Below, one piece after another: positions 11,401 through 23,943 of a stretch of 64,000 bases of DNA; position 1 is the first letter of the stretch, and the number at the start of each line of letters is the position of its first letter. This DNA comes from Eunapius fragilis (lineage: Eukaryota; Porifera; Demospongiae; Spongillida; Spongillidae), in the NCBI GenBank assembly GCA_963681505.1, contig OY811980.1:7941118-8005117 (forward strand), in the 5' to 3' direction. The position numbers and the translations under genes were made by a program. The notes beneath the pieces were generated by a model. It was not told the origin of the DNA, ran no database searches, and saw only the letters and a list, made by a program, of their open reading frames with translations.

Positions 11401-14400
11401 ACACCCCCACATCTAAGACACACTGGTCACGCCCCCACATCTAAGACACACTGGTCACGCCCCCACATCTAAGACACACTGGTCACGCCCCCACATCTAA
11501 GACACACTGGTCACGCCCCCACATCTAAGACACACTGGTCACACCCCCACATCTAAGACACACTGGTCACGCCCCCACATCTAAGACACACTGGTCCACG
11601 CCCCCACATCTAAGACACACTGGTCACGCCCCCACATCTAAGACACATTGGTCACGTCCCCCCCCCCCCCACACACAGCTAAGAGGATCCACCCACACAC
11701 TGGTCAAGACACACGCCCCCACTGCAGACCTTTCTTTTGGTCTTTGGCAGGGGTGTGGTCTTTCCTTCCCTCCTCTGTTTCGCTAGGGCTCAGTGACTGG
11801 ACAGATGCTGTCTCAGACTTTGTAATATTCTGCATCTCACGGGTTTCCACAGAATTGGAGTAATGTGCTTTACGCTTATGGCTGTGCCTGCAGGAGAGAA
11901 GACATTGAGACATGTACAAAGGTGATGTAAGGGGAAGTACCTAATGACTATGACAGCAGTGACTATACTGACGACAACAATAATCACCATGACAACAATG
12001 ATTACAGCTGCTATGATTCCACCACTTGAACCTGATGTAAAGGAAGGAAGGGGGAGGAGGTGTAAAGGAAGGAAGGGGGAGGAGGTGTAAAGGAAGGAAG
12101 GGGGAGGAGGTATAAAGGAAGGAAAGGAAGGTGTAAAGGAAGGAAGGGGGAGGAGGTGTAAAGGAAGAAAGGGGGAGGAGGTGAAGGGAGAGGGGGTGTA
12201 AAGGAAGGAAGGGGAGGGGTGTAAAGGAAGGAAGGGGAGGTGTAAAGGAAGGAAGGAGGAGGAGGTGTAAAGGAAGAAAGGGGAGGAGGTGAAGCGGAGG
12301 GGTGTAAAGGAAGGAAGGGGAGGGGTGTAAAGGAAGGAAGGGGGAGGGGTTTAAAGGAAGAAAGGGGAGGGGTGTAAAGGAAGGAAGGGGGAGGGGTTTA
12401 AAGGAAGGAAGGGGAGGGTGTAAAGGAAGGAAGGGGGAGGAGGTGAAGGGAAGGGGTGTAAAGGAAGGAGGGGGAGGAGGTGTAAAGGAAGGAAGGGGGA
12501 GGGGTTTAAAGGAAGGAAGGGGAGGGGTGTAAAGGAAGGAAGGGGGAGGAGGTGTAAAGGAAGGAAGGGGAGGAGGTGTAAAAGAAGAAGGCAAGGAGGT
12601 GTAAAAGAAGAGGGGGAGGAGGTAAGTAGGAGGGAATGTGGGGTCCATCACTATCAGATGAGACACACCACACTGGCACACATAGCACACACACATCACA
12701 CAATACCTGTGCCTCCTGAAACAGGTACTGAGGGAGATGTAGCCTTGTTACTAATGGGACCAAGAATACCATTTTTGGTCTGAACACGGACAGTCACAGA
12801 ATAGTCCTTTGAAGGCTCCAGCCCTGAGACCACCACTGATGTCATGTTGGTAGTTACAGAGATCTGACCCTGACGAATGGTCTTCACAACTGGTCCATAG
12901 ACGATGACGTAATCCACAAACCCTCTGGCCTGTGAGAGGGTCAGAGGTGACCAACTGATGTTCATGCTCAGACCATCTGGTGATCTTGACACCCTTAGTC
13001 CCCCAGGGGCCACACTAGGGACTGAACACACAGGGGTACGTGGTGATGTCATAGCCACACCTTTAATGAGGTCACATCATGGCTTACCCTGCTCCACTGT
13101 GAAGAAGACCTTGCACCACGAGTCCCCAGGACCAAGTGGGTTGACTGCACTAATGCACGTCTGGTAGGGCACTCCTGGATCTGGGTGCACACAGGGTTAA
13201 AACATCAAACTGGTGGGTGTGGTGTAGGCATACTCACTTAGACCACTCCAAGTATATGACATCATGATGACATCAACAGTGGTGGTCATTGCAGTACCAC
13301 TAACAGGGACACCATAGTCCAGTAGTTGTACAATGGAGAGGACATAGCCTGTTAGTCGTCCATAGGTCTGCTGGGGTGCACTCCAACTGATCACAGAGGT
13401 ACTATCTGATGGTGTAGCCACTGATGGACCACTCACCACACCTGGGACTGTAAATGGACAGATGGGAGTGAAGTGATGGAGTGTGGGGAGGTGGACATAA
13501 CTCACTTCTCACAGCTACATCTGCTGCTGATGAACCTATCCTATAGATATCCTTATATGGTAAGGTTGTCACTGCAGTACAGTTGTATGAGGTGAGGTCA
13601 GACATAGTCAGAGGACCTAGGGAGAGTGTCCCACTGGATCCTAGGTACAATCCATCTATCCTGGTCCAGGTCAGACTAACAGGTAATACCAGACCAGCTA
13701 CCACCATGGCCTGACATGTTAGTGAGTACATTGCACCAAGGGAGGGTAGAGGGAGGGAAGGAGTGATGGTGACATTGGGAGCAGGAAGATCTGATGGAAG
13801 AGGAAGGGACCAGAGATGGTGAGGATGAATGGAGTGTATTTGTAGCACTGACCTAGGACCTGAAGGGACAGAGAACCACCTCCCACTCCTGAGATGGTAT
13901 AGGGAGCCCCAGGTAGAACAGAGACATTACAGTAGTACCCTCCGCTGTCAGCAGTACCAAGAGGGTTAAACATGAGTGTGGTGACATAGGAGGAGCTGAT
14001 CATGGAGAGTAGTGATATGGTAGTGTAGTCATCAATAGTTATAACTGATGGTCCCTTGAACCAAGTTATGGTAACAGGAGTGTCCACTTGTGGGATGAGC
14101 TGAACATTACAGGTGAAGTTGAGTGGTGTACCAGCATAGTATGAGGAGGTGATGGGTGTGGAGGTGATGGTAACAGTGGGAGGAGGGACTGAGGGAAGGG
14201 GAGGCAGTAATTAGAGCTCACTACTAACACTCCAATCACTTACTTAGAACAGTGACATTCATCATGGCTGTGGTTGTTGAGCTGAATAGTGAACTTAGTG
14301 TAGACTGGCAGACATACTGTCCTCCATGAGAGGTGCGCAGAGGGTTAAATGTGAGGTTACCATTGGATACAGTGATGCCATTTCCACTGGTAACCACTCC

Positions 14401-17400
14401 AGTTGAGTTCCTCCATGTCACCACAGGAATGAGTGAAGTGTTCCCCACCAGTGTTCCATTACAGATGAGTGTGTACATCTGTCCTGCCACTGGACTGCCT
14501 GATGTGGTGATGTTTACTGTGTGTACTGAAACTGAAGGAGATAAGAGAATTTATAATAGTTATGCAGTAAACAATGTATTTAGCTACCCAAGATGGAGGC
14601 AGTCCTTCCCATTGGTCCAGTGATGTACTGTGAGGCCATAGGAGTGACTGACACTCCACAGATATAGTTTCCAGCATCTCCAGTCCCCATTGAAGCCAAC
14701 ATCAGTGTGCTCTGGTAGGATGACTCAGTCCATGAAGGATTACTACCACTGAGGGTAACTCCTCCTGGTGCAGTCCATGTACTGTTCACCATCACTGTAC
14801 TGTCCACTGATGGGTCCAACTGGATATTACAGATCAGGGTGAGACCATCTCCCACAATAATAACCTGGCTGGGTACTGCAGTGATGGTTACTATGGGTGG
14901 AGGGACTGGGGAGGAGGGAAGGGTAAGGTAACTAGGAAAATAACACCATGACTCACTTTGAACAGTCAGATTGACAGAAGAGATATTGAAGAGACTTGTG
15001 ATGGATATTACTGGGAGGGAGACATTGGCTATACAGGAGTACTGTCCTCCATCAGATGTGTTGAGAGGGTTGAATTGGAGAGTGAGGGTTGTTGTGTTAG
15101 CTGAGACCACTCCAGGAGTCACTGAGATGCCATTTCCTACAACTACACTTGCTCCATTCTTCAACCACATCACCTGAGGAACAACTACCAGTCCATTTAC
15201 TACCATCACTGTACATGTGAGTGTGTATGGACTTCCTGCAGTGGAGCTCCCTGATGGAGTGATGGTCACCTGAGGAGCAGGGAGAGCTGTGAGGGAGGAG
15301 GGGTGGATGGTGAACATCAAGTGCCATCTGCTCTAACATCTACTGACCTTTCACTGTGATTGGTGATGTGGAAGAACTGACAGCTATTGAGGTGTCCACA
15401 TACTGCTGACCTGATGCAGAGACACTAACTGAACAGTTGTACACTCCAGTATCACTGGTATTGAGAGGATAGAACTGTACAGTGGTCTGGTTGACACCAG
15501 AGGAGAGGGAGACTCTACCACCACCACTGGAGATCTGTCCTCCTGGTCCAGTCCACAAGGAGTTAAAGGTGACAGGAGTGTCCACTTGTGGGATGAGCTG
15601 AACATTACAGGTGAGGTTGAGTGGTGTACCAGCATAGTATGAGGAGGTGATGGGTGTGGAAGTGATGGTGACAGTGGGAGGAGGGACTGAGGGAAGTGAT
15701 TACCATGTCAGGTACTCATCTATCACTGCACATGGCCTTACCCTTAACTGCTAGTTGAGTGATGTTAGACCCTCTTAGTTCAATGAAGGTTCCATTGTTG
15801 ATCTGTAGTGTGATGGTTACAGAGCAGGTGTAGACACCCCCATCAGAGGTGGTGAGCGGTGCAAATATGAGGGAGGATGTGGAGGTGTTTCCCATGGTGA
15901 TGGGGGTACCAGTCGTGACTCCGTCCCTCCCATTCACAGCCAATCCATTCTTTGTCCAGGACACCTCAGGGGGTGTGGTCAGACCATTCACATGGCTCAC
16001 CACACACACAATCTCAGTGTTTTGTCCAGCTGCCATGGTAGCCAGTGATGGTGGTGATATTGACACCAGAGGATCTGAGGCATCTGTGGGTGTAGGTATG
16101 ATGAGGTGATGACCACCCTCAATTCACAACATACATGATCCACCACACATCCTGACATGATGTGATACTCATGCCCACTACATACCCTAACATGAGGTGA
16201 TACTCATGACCCACTAGGTACCCTAACATGAGGTGATACTCATGACCCACTAGGTACCCTCACATGAGGTGATACTCATGACCCACTAGCACCCTAACAT
16301 GATGTGATACTCATGACCCACTAGGTACCCTCACATGAGGTGATACTCATGACCCACTAGGTACCCTCACATGAGGTGATACTCATGACCCACTAGGTAC
16401 CCTAACATGAGGGGATACTCATGACCCACTAGGTACCCTAACATGAGGTGATACTCATGACCTAAGGACTCACTCTGCACCATAATGGTGGCCACTGCAT
16501 ATGACTGGTGAGGTCCTGTAGTAGCCATACATGTGTAGTTGCCTGCCTCAGAGAAGAAAATGGCCGCCTTGCTGATAGTTAGATTGGATGGACTGCTCTG
16601 GTTCAATCCACTGAGCACTGTATAGCCTGAGGGGTCTCTCCAACTGATGTTTACTGGTCCAGCTGTTGCCAAGGTTACGGTGCAAGTTAGTGAGAATGCA
16701 GTACCAGCAGCAACGGAAGCTCCGCCCCCTTGTATGACCACAGAGCGGATCACTACAGTAAGGGATGAGTTATGTAATAACCCCCTCACCTGGTACCCCT
16801 GGGGGGTGGGTGGGGTAGTCAACCTACTCCCCCCGGGGGGCACTTTGCTATAACAGGTACACACCCACCTTCTCTGTAGACAACAGTGGTCCCCACTGAT
16901 GGGAGGGAGGGGCCCACAGCTATTACTGTCACATTAACAGAGCCCCCTCCTTGCAGGTTGCCTTGGAGACCAGATAAATCAAGGTACGTGTTGTTCCCTT
17001 CTTGTCCAACAGACCCCGCGTAGTAGGTCACGTACTTGATCACCGTGCCCCCAGGGGTGGGTGGAGCTCCCCAGGACACCCGGGCTAGCCCGGGACCGGT
17101 CTGTGAGACTGTGACATCAGCAGGCTGACCAGGAGCAGCTGAGGAGAGAGGAAGGGGACTGTGTGCTAACATCACACATCAATTCATGGCACTCATACAT
17201 CACACATGGACATCACCATAACACTCACTGATAACACACTTCACAAATGCACTCACCTTATCAAGCAGACACACTCACACACACTCACATGCACACACAG
17301 GGGCTTAAACTTGCCTTCAATGTACAGGCTCTTTGATATCATATTAACCACACCCCCACTGCTATCCAGCGATGTAACATTGCACTGGTATGTTCCATTT

Positions 17401-20400
17401 CTCCTCCCAGTTATGGTGAGGGTGTTGATGTACTCTGCAGTCTCTGGATTGCTCACTACCTGATTCCTAATGCCATCATTAGAGGTGACATCACCCACAG
17501 TCCACACCACATCAGTGGCTGGGAGGCCTCTGCTGGTACAGTTTAGCTGGAACACTGGAGGATCAACATTGAGTGGTGTCTGAAGCCTGTAGGACATCTC
17601 TGAGGTGATCAATGGGGGGGCACCTGAGGGGTGGAGGGGGTGTGGTGGAGGAGTGTGGTTGAGGGGTGCGGTGGAGGGTGTGGTGATGGGTGGATGTGGA
17701 GGAGGGTGTAGTAGGTTGGTGTGGTGGAGGGTAGGGTAGGTAGGAGAGTGAGGTGTTGGATGGAGGGAAAGTGATGATGAAGAGTGAGGTGGTGGGTACA
17801 GAAAATGGAGGGAGGGGTACGGTGGGGTGAGTGAGGTGTGGTGGGTGAAAGAGTGGATCATAGCCAGTTACTGACACATACCACATCCTCCTCCCCACAC
17901 CCATACCAGGAGCATAGCTGTATATTCCAAGGAACACTTTGATAATGGCACTTTTAGCCACCATGACCTCACAGGTGTACACTCCCTCATCAAACATGTC
18001 CCCTCCATTGATGACCAACTCTCCTCCTGTTTGGTTAGTTCTATTCGTGAGACCATCCACAGTGAACATCCCCATGGGACCAATCCACTGGGCAGTGGTG
18101 TTGGATACAGTACTGTTACACAGTACTCTGTACGTCATCATGGTAGAGATCATTAGGACACTGTTATTACGAAGCTGTGTGTTGTTCCATGTGACCTCCA
18201 CACGACCTAGTCATGTGACTACATGACATCCGTACACTCATTGGCTCACACACTCACCTATGTACACCTGCGTTAGACCACTCCCCCCAGCGCTTGGGGT
18301 GATGTAAGGTGAGGGTGACTGTGGAGACACCACAGCAGAGCACACATATGTCCCTCCATTACTGATGGTAGCCATGGTGATCATTAGGGTTGAGGTGAAT
18401 GGAGAGGTTTGAATGGCACTGGTAGCAGCCATGTTGCCTATGGTCCCAGTGATAATGGCCCCTCCTGGTGAAGTCCATGTACTGTTCACCATCACTGTAC
18501 TGTCCACTGATGGGTCCAACTGGATATTACAGGTCAGGGTGAGACCATCTCCCACAGTGATGACCTGGCTGGGTACTGCAGTGATTGTCACTGTGGGTGG
18601 AGGGACTGGGGAGGAGGGAAGGGTAAGGCAACTAGGAAAATAACACCATGACTCACTTTGAACAGTCAGATTGACAGAGGAGATATTGAAGAGACTTGTG
18701 ATGGATATTATTGGGAGAGAGACATTGGCAAAACAGGAGTACTGTCCTCCATCAGATGTGCGGAGAAGGTTGAATTGGAGAGTGAGGGTTGTTGTGTTAG
18801 CTGAGACCACTCCAGGAGTCACTGAGATGCCATTCCCTACAACTACACTTGCTCCATTCTTCAACCACATCACCTGAGGAACAACTACCAGTCCATTTAC
18901 TACCATCACTGTACATGTGAGTGTGTATGGACTTCCTGCAGTGGAGCTCCCTGACGGAGTGATGGTCACCTGAGGAGCAGGGAGAGCTGTGAGGGAGGAG
19001 GGGTGGATGGTGAACATCAAGTGTCACCTGCTCTAACATCTACTGACCTTTCACTGTGATTGGTGATGTGGAAGAACTGACAGCTATTGAGGTGTCCACA
19101 TACTGCTGACCTGATGCAGAAACACTAACTGAACAGTTGTACACTCCAGTATCACTGGTGTTGAGAGGATAGAACTGTACAGTGGTCTGATTGATACCAG
19201 AGGAGTGGGAGACTCTACCAACACCACTGGAGATCTGTCCTCCTGGTCCAGTCCACAAGGAGTTAAAGGTGACAGGAGTGTCCACTTGTGGGATGAGCTG
19301 AACATTACAGGTGAGGTTGAGTGGTGTACCAGCATAGTATGAGGATGTGATGGGTGTGGAGGTGATGGTAACAGTGGGAGGAGGGACTGAGGGAGGGGGA
19401 GGCAGTAATTAGAGCTCACTACTAACACTCTAATCACTTACTTAGAACAGACACACTCGTGGCTGTGGTTGTTGAACTGAATGGTGAACTTAGTGTAGAC
19501 TGGCAGACATACTGTCCTCCATGAGAGGTGCGCAGAGGGTTAAATGTGAGGATGCCATTCAATACAGTAATGCCATTTCCACTGGTAACCACTCCATTTG
19601 AGTTCCACCATGTCACCCCAGGAGTGAGTGAAGTGTTCCCCACCAGTGTTCCATTACAGATGAGTGTGTACATCTGTCCTGCCACTGGACTGCCTGATGT
19701 GGTGATAGTTACTGTGTGTACTGAAACTGAAGGTGATAGAAACATCCTATGAGAATCGTTATGTGATAAACAATGTATTTATCTACCCAAGATGGATGCA
19801 TTCCTTCCCATTGGTCCTGTGATGTACTGTGAGGCCATGAGAGTGACTGACACTCCACAGATATAGTTCCCAGCATCTCCAGTCCCCAGTGAAGTCAACA
19901 TCAGTGTGCTCTGGTAGGATGACCCAGTCCATGAAGGATTACTACCACTGAGGGTAGCTCCTCCTGGTCCAGTCCATGTACTGTTCACCATCACTGTACT
20001 GTCCACTGATGGGTCCAACTGGATATTACAGGTCAGGGTGAGGTTGCTGCCAGCAATGGCAACTTGGTTGGGTATGTAGACCTTGACAGTGGGTGGAGGG
20101 ACTGAAGAGGAGGAATATACTTTGGCTACACAATGAACTCAGAAAATACCAAATGATTAGTATAGGCATATTATGCAGGCATATCAGTAATAACATGACT
20201 AGTACAGGCATATCAGTAATAACATGACTAGTACAGGCATATCAGTAATAACATGACTAGTACAGGCATATCAGTAATAACATGACTAGTACAGGCATAT
20301 CAGTAATAACATGACTAGTACTGGCATATCAGTAATAACATGACTAGTACTGGCATATCAGTAATAACATGACTAGTACTGGCATATCAGTAATAACATG

Positions 20401-23400
20401 ACTAGTACAAGCATATCAGTAATAACATGACTAGTACAGGCATATCAGTAATAACATGACTAGTACTGGCATATCAGTAATAACATGACTAGTTCAAGCA
20501 TATCAGTAATAACATGACTAGTACAGGCATATCAGTAATAACATGACTAGTACTGGCATATCAGTAATAACATGACTAGTACAGACATATCAGTAATATC
20601 ATGACTAGTACAGGTATATCAGTAATAACATGACTAGTACAGGCATATCAGTAATAACATGACTAGTACAGGCATATCAGTAATAACATGACTAGTACAG
20701 GCATATCAGTAATAACATGACTAGTACAGGCATATCAGTAATAACATGACTAGTACTGGCATATCAGTAATAACATGACTAGTACTGGCATATCAGTAAT
20801 AACATGACTAGTTCAAGCATATCAGTAATAACATGACTAGTACAGGCATATCAGTAATAACATGACTAGTACTGGCATATCAGTAATAACATGACTAGTA
20901 CAGGCATATCAGTAATAACATGATTAGTACAGGCATATCAGTAATAACATGACTAGTACAGGCATATCAGTAATAACATGACTAGTACAGGCATATCAGT
21001 AATAACATGACTAGTACAGGCATATCAGTAATAACATGACTAGTACAGGCATATCAGTAATAACATGACTAGTACTGGCATATCAGTAATAACATGACTA
21101 GTACTGGCATATCAGTAATAACATGACTAGTACTGGCATATCAGTAATAACATGACTAGTACAAGCATATCAGTAATAACATGACTAGTACAGGCATATC
21201 AGTAATAACATGACTAGTACTGGCATATCAGTAATAACATGACTAGTACAAGCATATCAGTAATAACATGACTAGTACAGGCATATCAGTAATAACATGA
21301 CTAGTACTGGCATATCAGTAATAACATGACTAGTACAGACATATCAGTAATATCATGACTAGTACAGGTATATCAGTAATAACATGACTAGTACAGGCAT
21401 ATCAGTAATAACATGACTAGTACAGGCATATCAGTAATAACATGACTAGTACAGGCATATCAGTAATAACATGACTAGTACAGGCATATCAGTAATAACA
21501 TGACTAGTACTGGCATATCAGTAATAACATGACTAGTACTGGCATATCAGTAATAACATGACTAGTTCAAGCATATCAGTAATAACATGACTAGTACAGG
21601 CATATCAGTAATAACATGACTAGTACTGGCATATCAGTAATAACATGACTAGTACAGGCATATCAGTAATAACATGATTAGTACAGGCATATCAGTAATA
21701 ACATGACTAGTACAGGCATATCAGTAATAACATGACTAGTACAGGCATATCAGTAATAACATGACTAGTACAGGCATATCAGTAATAACATGACTAGTAC
21801 AGGCATATCAGTAATAACATGACTAGTACAGGCATATCAGTACTAACATGACTAGTACAGGCATATCAGTAATAACATGACTAGTACAGGCATATCAGTA
21901 ATAACATGACTAGTACAGGCATATCAGTAATAACATGACTAGTACAGGCATATCAGTAATAACATGACTAGTACAGGCATATCAGTAATAACATGACTAG
22001 TACAGGCATATCAGTACTAACATGACTAGTACAGGCATATCAGTAATAACATGACTAGTACAGGCATATCAGTAATAACATGTTCTCTTACTTCGTACAA
22101 TATGTATGCACACCCTTCATGATGTCTTACTTTGTACAATGACATTTGTGTTTGCTGTGGCTGTTGAAGTATTCACTGAAGTGACTACAGACTGACAGGT
22201 GTACTGTCCTCCATGAGAGGTGCGCAGAGGGTTAAATGTGAGGCTCCCATTGGATACAGTGATGCCATTTCCACTGGTAACCACTCCAGTTGAGTTCCAC
22301 CATGTCACCACAGGAGTGAGTGAAGTGTTCCCCACCAGTGTTCCATTACAGATGAGTGTGTACATCTGTCCTGCCACTGGACTGCCTGATGTGGTGATGT
22401 TTACTGTGTGTACTGAAACTGAATGAGATAAATAATGCTATGAAATTAACCGTGCTGAAAATGGTCTTTAGTTACCTATATTTAAGACGTTCCTTTTCAT
22501 TGGTCCAATGATGAACGGTGAGTTAATGGGAGTGACTGACACTCCACAGATATAGTTCCCAGCATCTCCAGTCCCCAGTGAAGTCAACATCAGTGTGCTC
22601 TGGTAGGATGACCCAGTCAATGAAGGATTACTACCACTGAGGGTAGCTCCTCCTGGTGCAGTCCATGTACTGTTCACCATCACTGTACTGTCCACTGATG
22701 GATCCAACTGGATATTACAGGTCAGGGTGAGGTTGCTTCCAGCAATGGCAACTTTATTAGGTACACCAGTGGTAGTGATGATGGGAGGAGGGACTGGGGG
22801 AGAGGTTAATGCATTAAGATAAATGCTAATTTATACTAAATAGTAATATTAATGTTGCAATTATGTTAGACATTAGTGATGTTTAATGTTATAAGTAGGT
22901 TTAGTAAGTAATATGTGTATTATTAGGCATTGCGGTTGTACCATTGAATGTATTATAATTCATGTATGCAATTATGAATTATCTGTACCTATTTTGTATA
23001 GCAATCCACCATTTATAATACATCCACTTATGCAAGTACTAACTTATGACAGCCAAGGTGTATGATGAATTTGAAGAGAATGTAAGTCCACTGCAAACAC
23101 ATGAGTACTGTCCTCCATCAGATGTGCGTAGAGTGGAGAATGGCCACTGGAGTATGTAGTTCATCTCTGGACTAGCTGATACCACATTGCTGGTGAGCAC
23201 ACTTCCATTTGGAGCTGTCAGTTGGATGGTCAGTGATCCATTCCATCCAATGACTGGAACAGTGCAGGTGAGTGTATATGGTGACCCAGCAGTGGGTGTG
23301 GTCCCATTACCAGTGAGGGACACACTACCTAATGCTGTGTAGGAGGAAAACTTGCTAAGATACAGATCTACTGCACATTTAGTATAAGTATATTGTATTG

Positions 23401-23508
23401 AAGTCTGAAGTATACTAAAGTAAAAAAAGTTCGTTTTGGATTGATGAAATACAAAGTAGTACCGGACATACAAACATGATCAGCTAGTGGTCCCACACAC
23501 ATAGACAT

Positions 23509-23554
<46 letters not shown>

Positions 23555-23906
23555 ACACACATACACACACACATACTGATGATTGCACATGTGAATGTTT
23601 TTAAGAGTCAGCATTTCATGTTAGTGGCCAAATGTTGGCACATTTTGTCATTCTACACTTTAAGCACGTGAGCACGGTGTAGCAAATTAAAAAACCATTT
23701 GATGGGATGATACACTAGTATATAACATATCAAATCTATCCTTGGACCCATACGCGCAAAGAGAAAACGTACAAAGAAAGTTTTTAAAAAGCCTACATGT
23801 GGGCGAACATCCTGATCTTATGTAGGTGTGCATGTATATTTAATGCTTTATGAAGTTTGTTTGTGTTTGGATCGAATATGGTATACCTTCTGCAGGGACC
23901 AGCACT

Positions 23907-23943
<37 letters not shown>

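Noticed and set aside
11941-12699. Pro/Leu-rich frame over the GGAAGGAAGG array as an extracellular stalk
   Set aside because: The membrane exon 11941-12031 joins the FN3 exon at 12707 in phase 1; the array is the intron between them.
20140-22082. CRISPR-like array of 29-bp repeats
   Set aside because: Units are directly adjacent with no unique spacers, and the region lies in an animal intron. It is a satellite.
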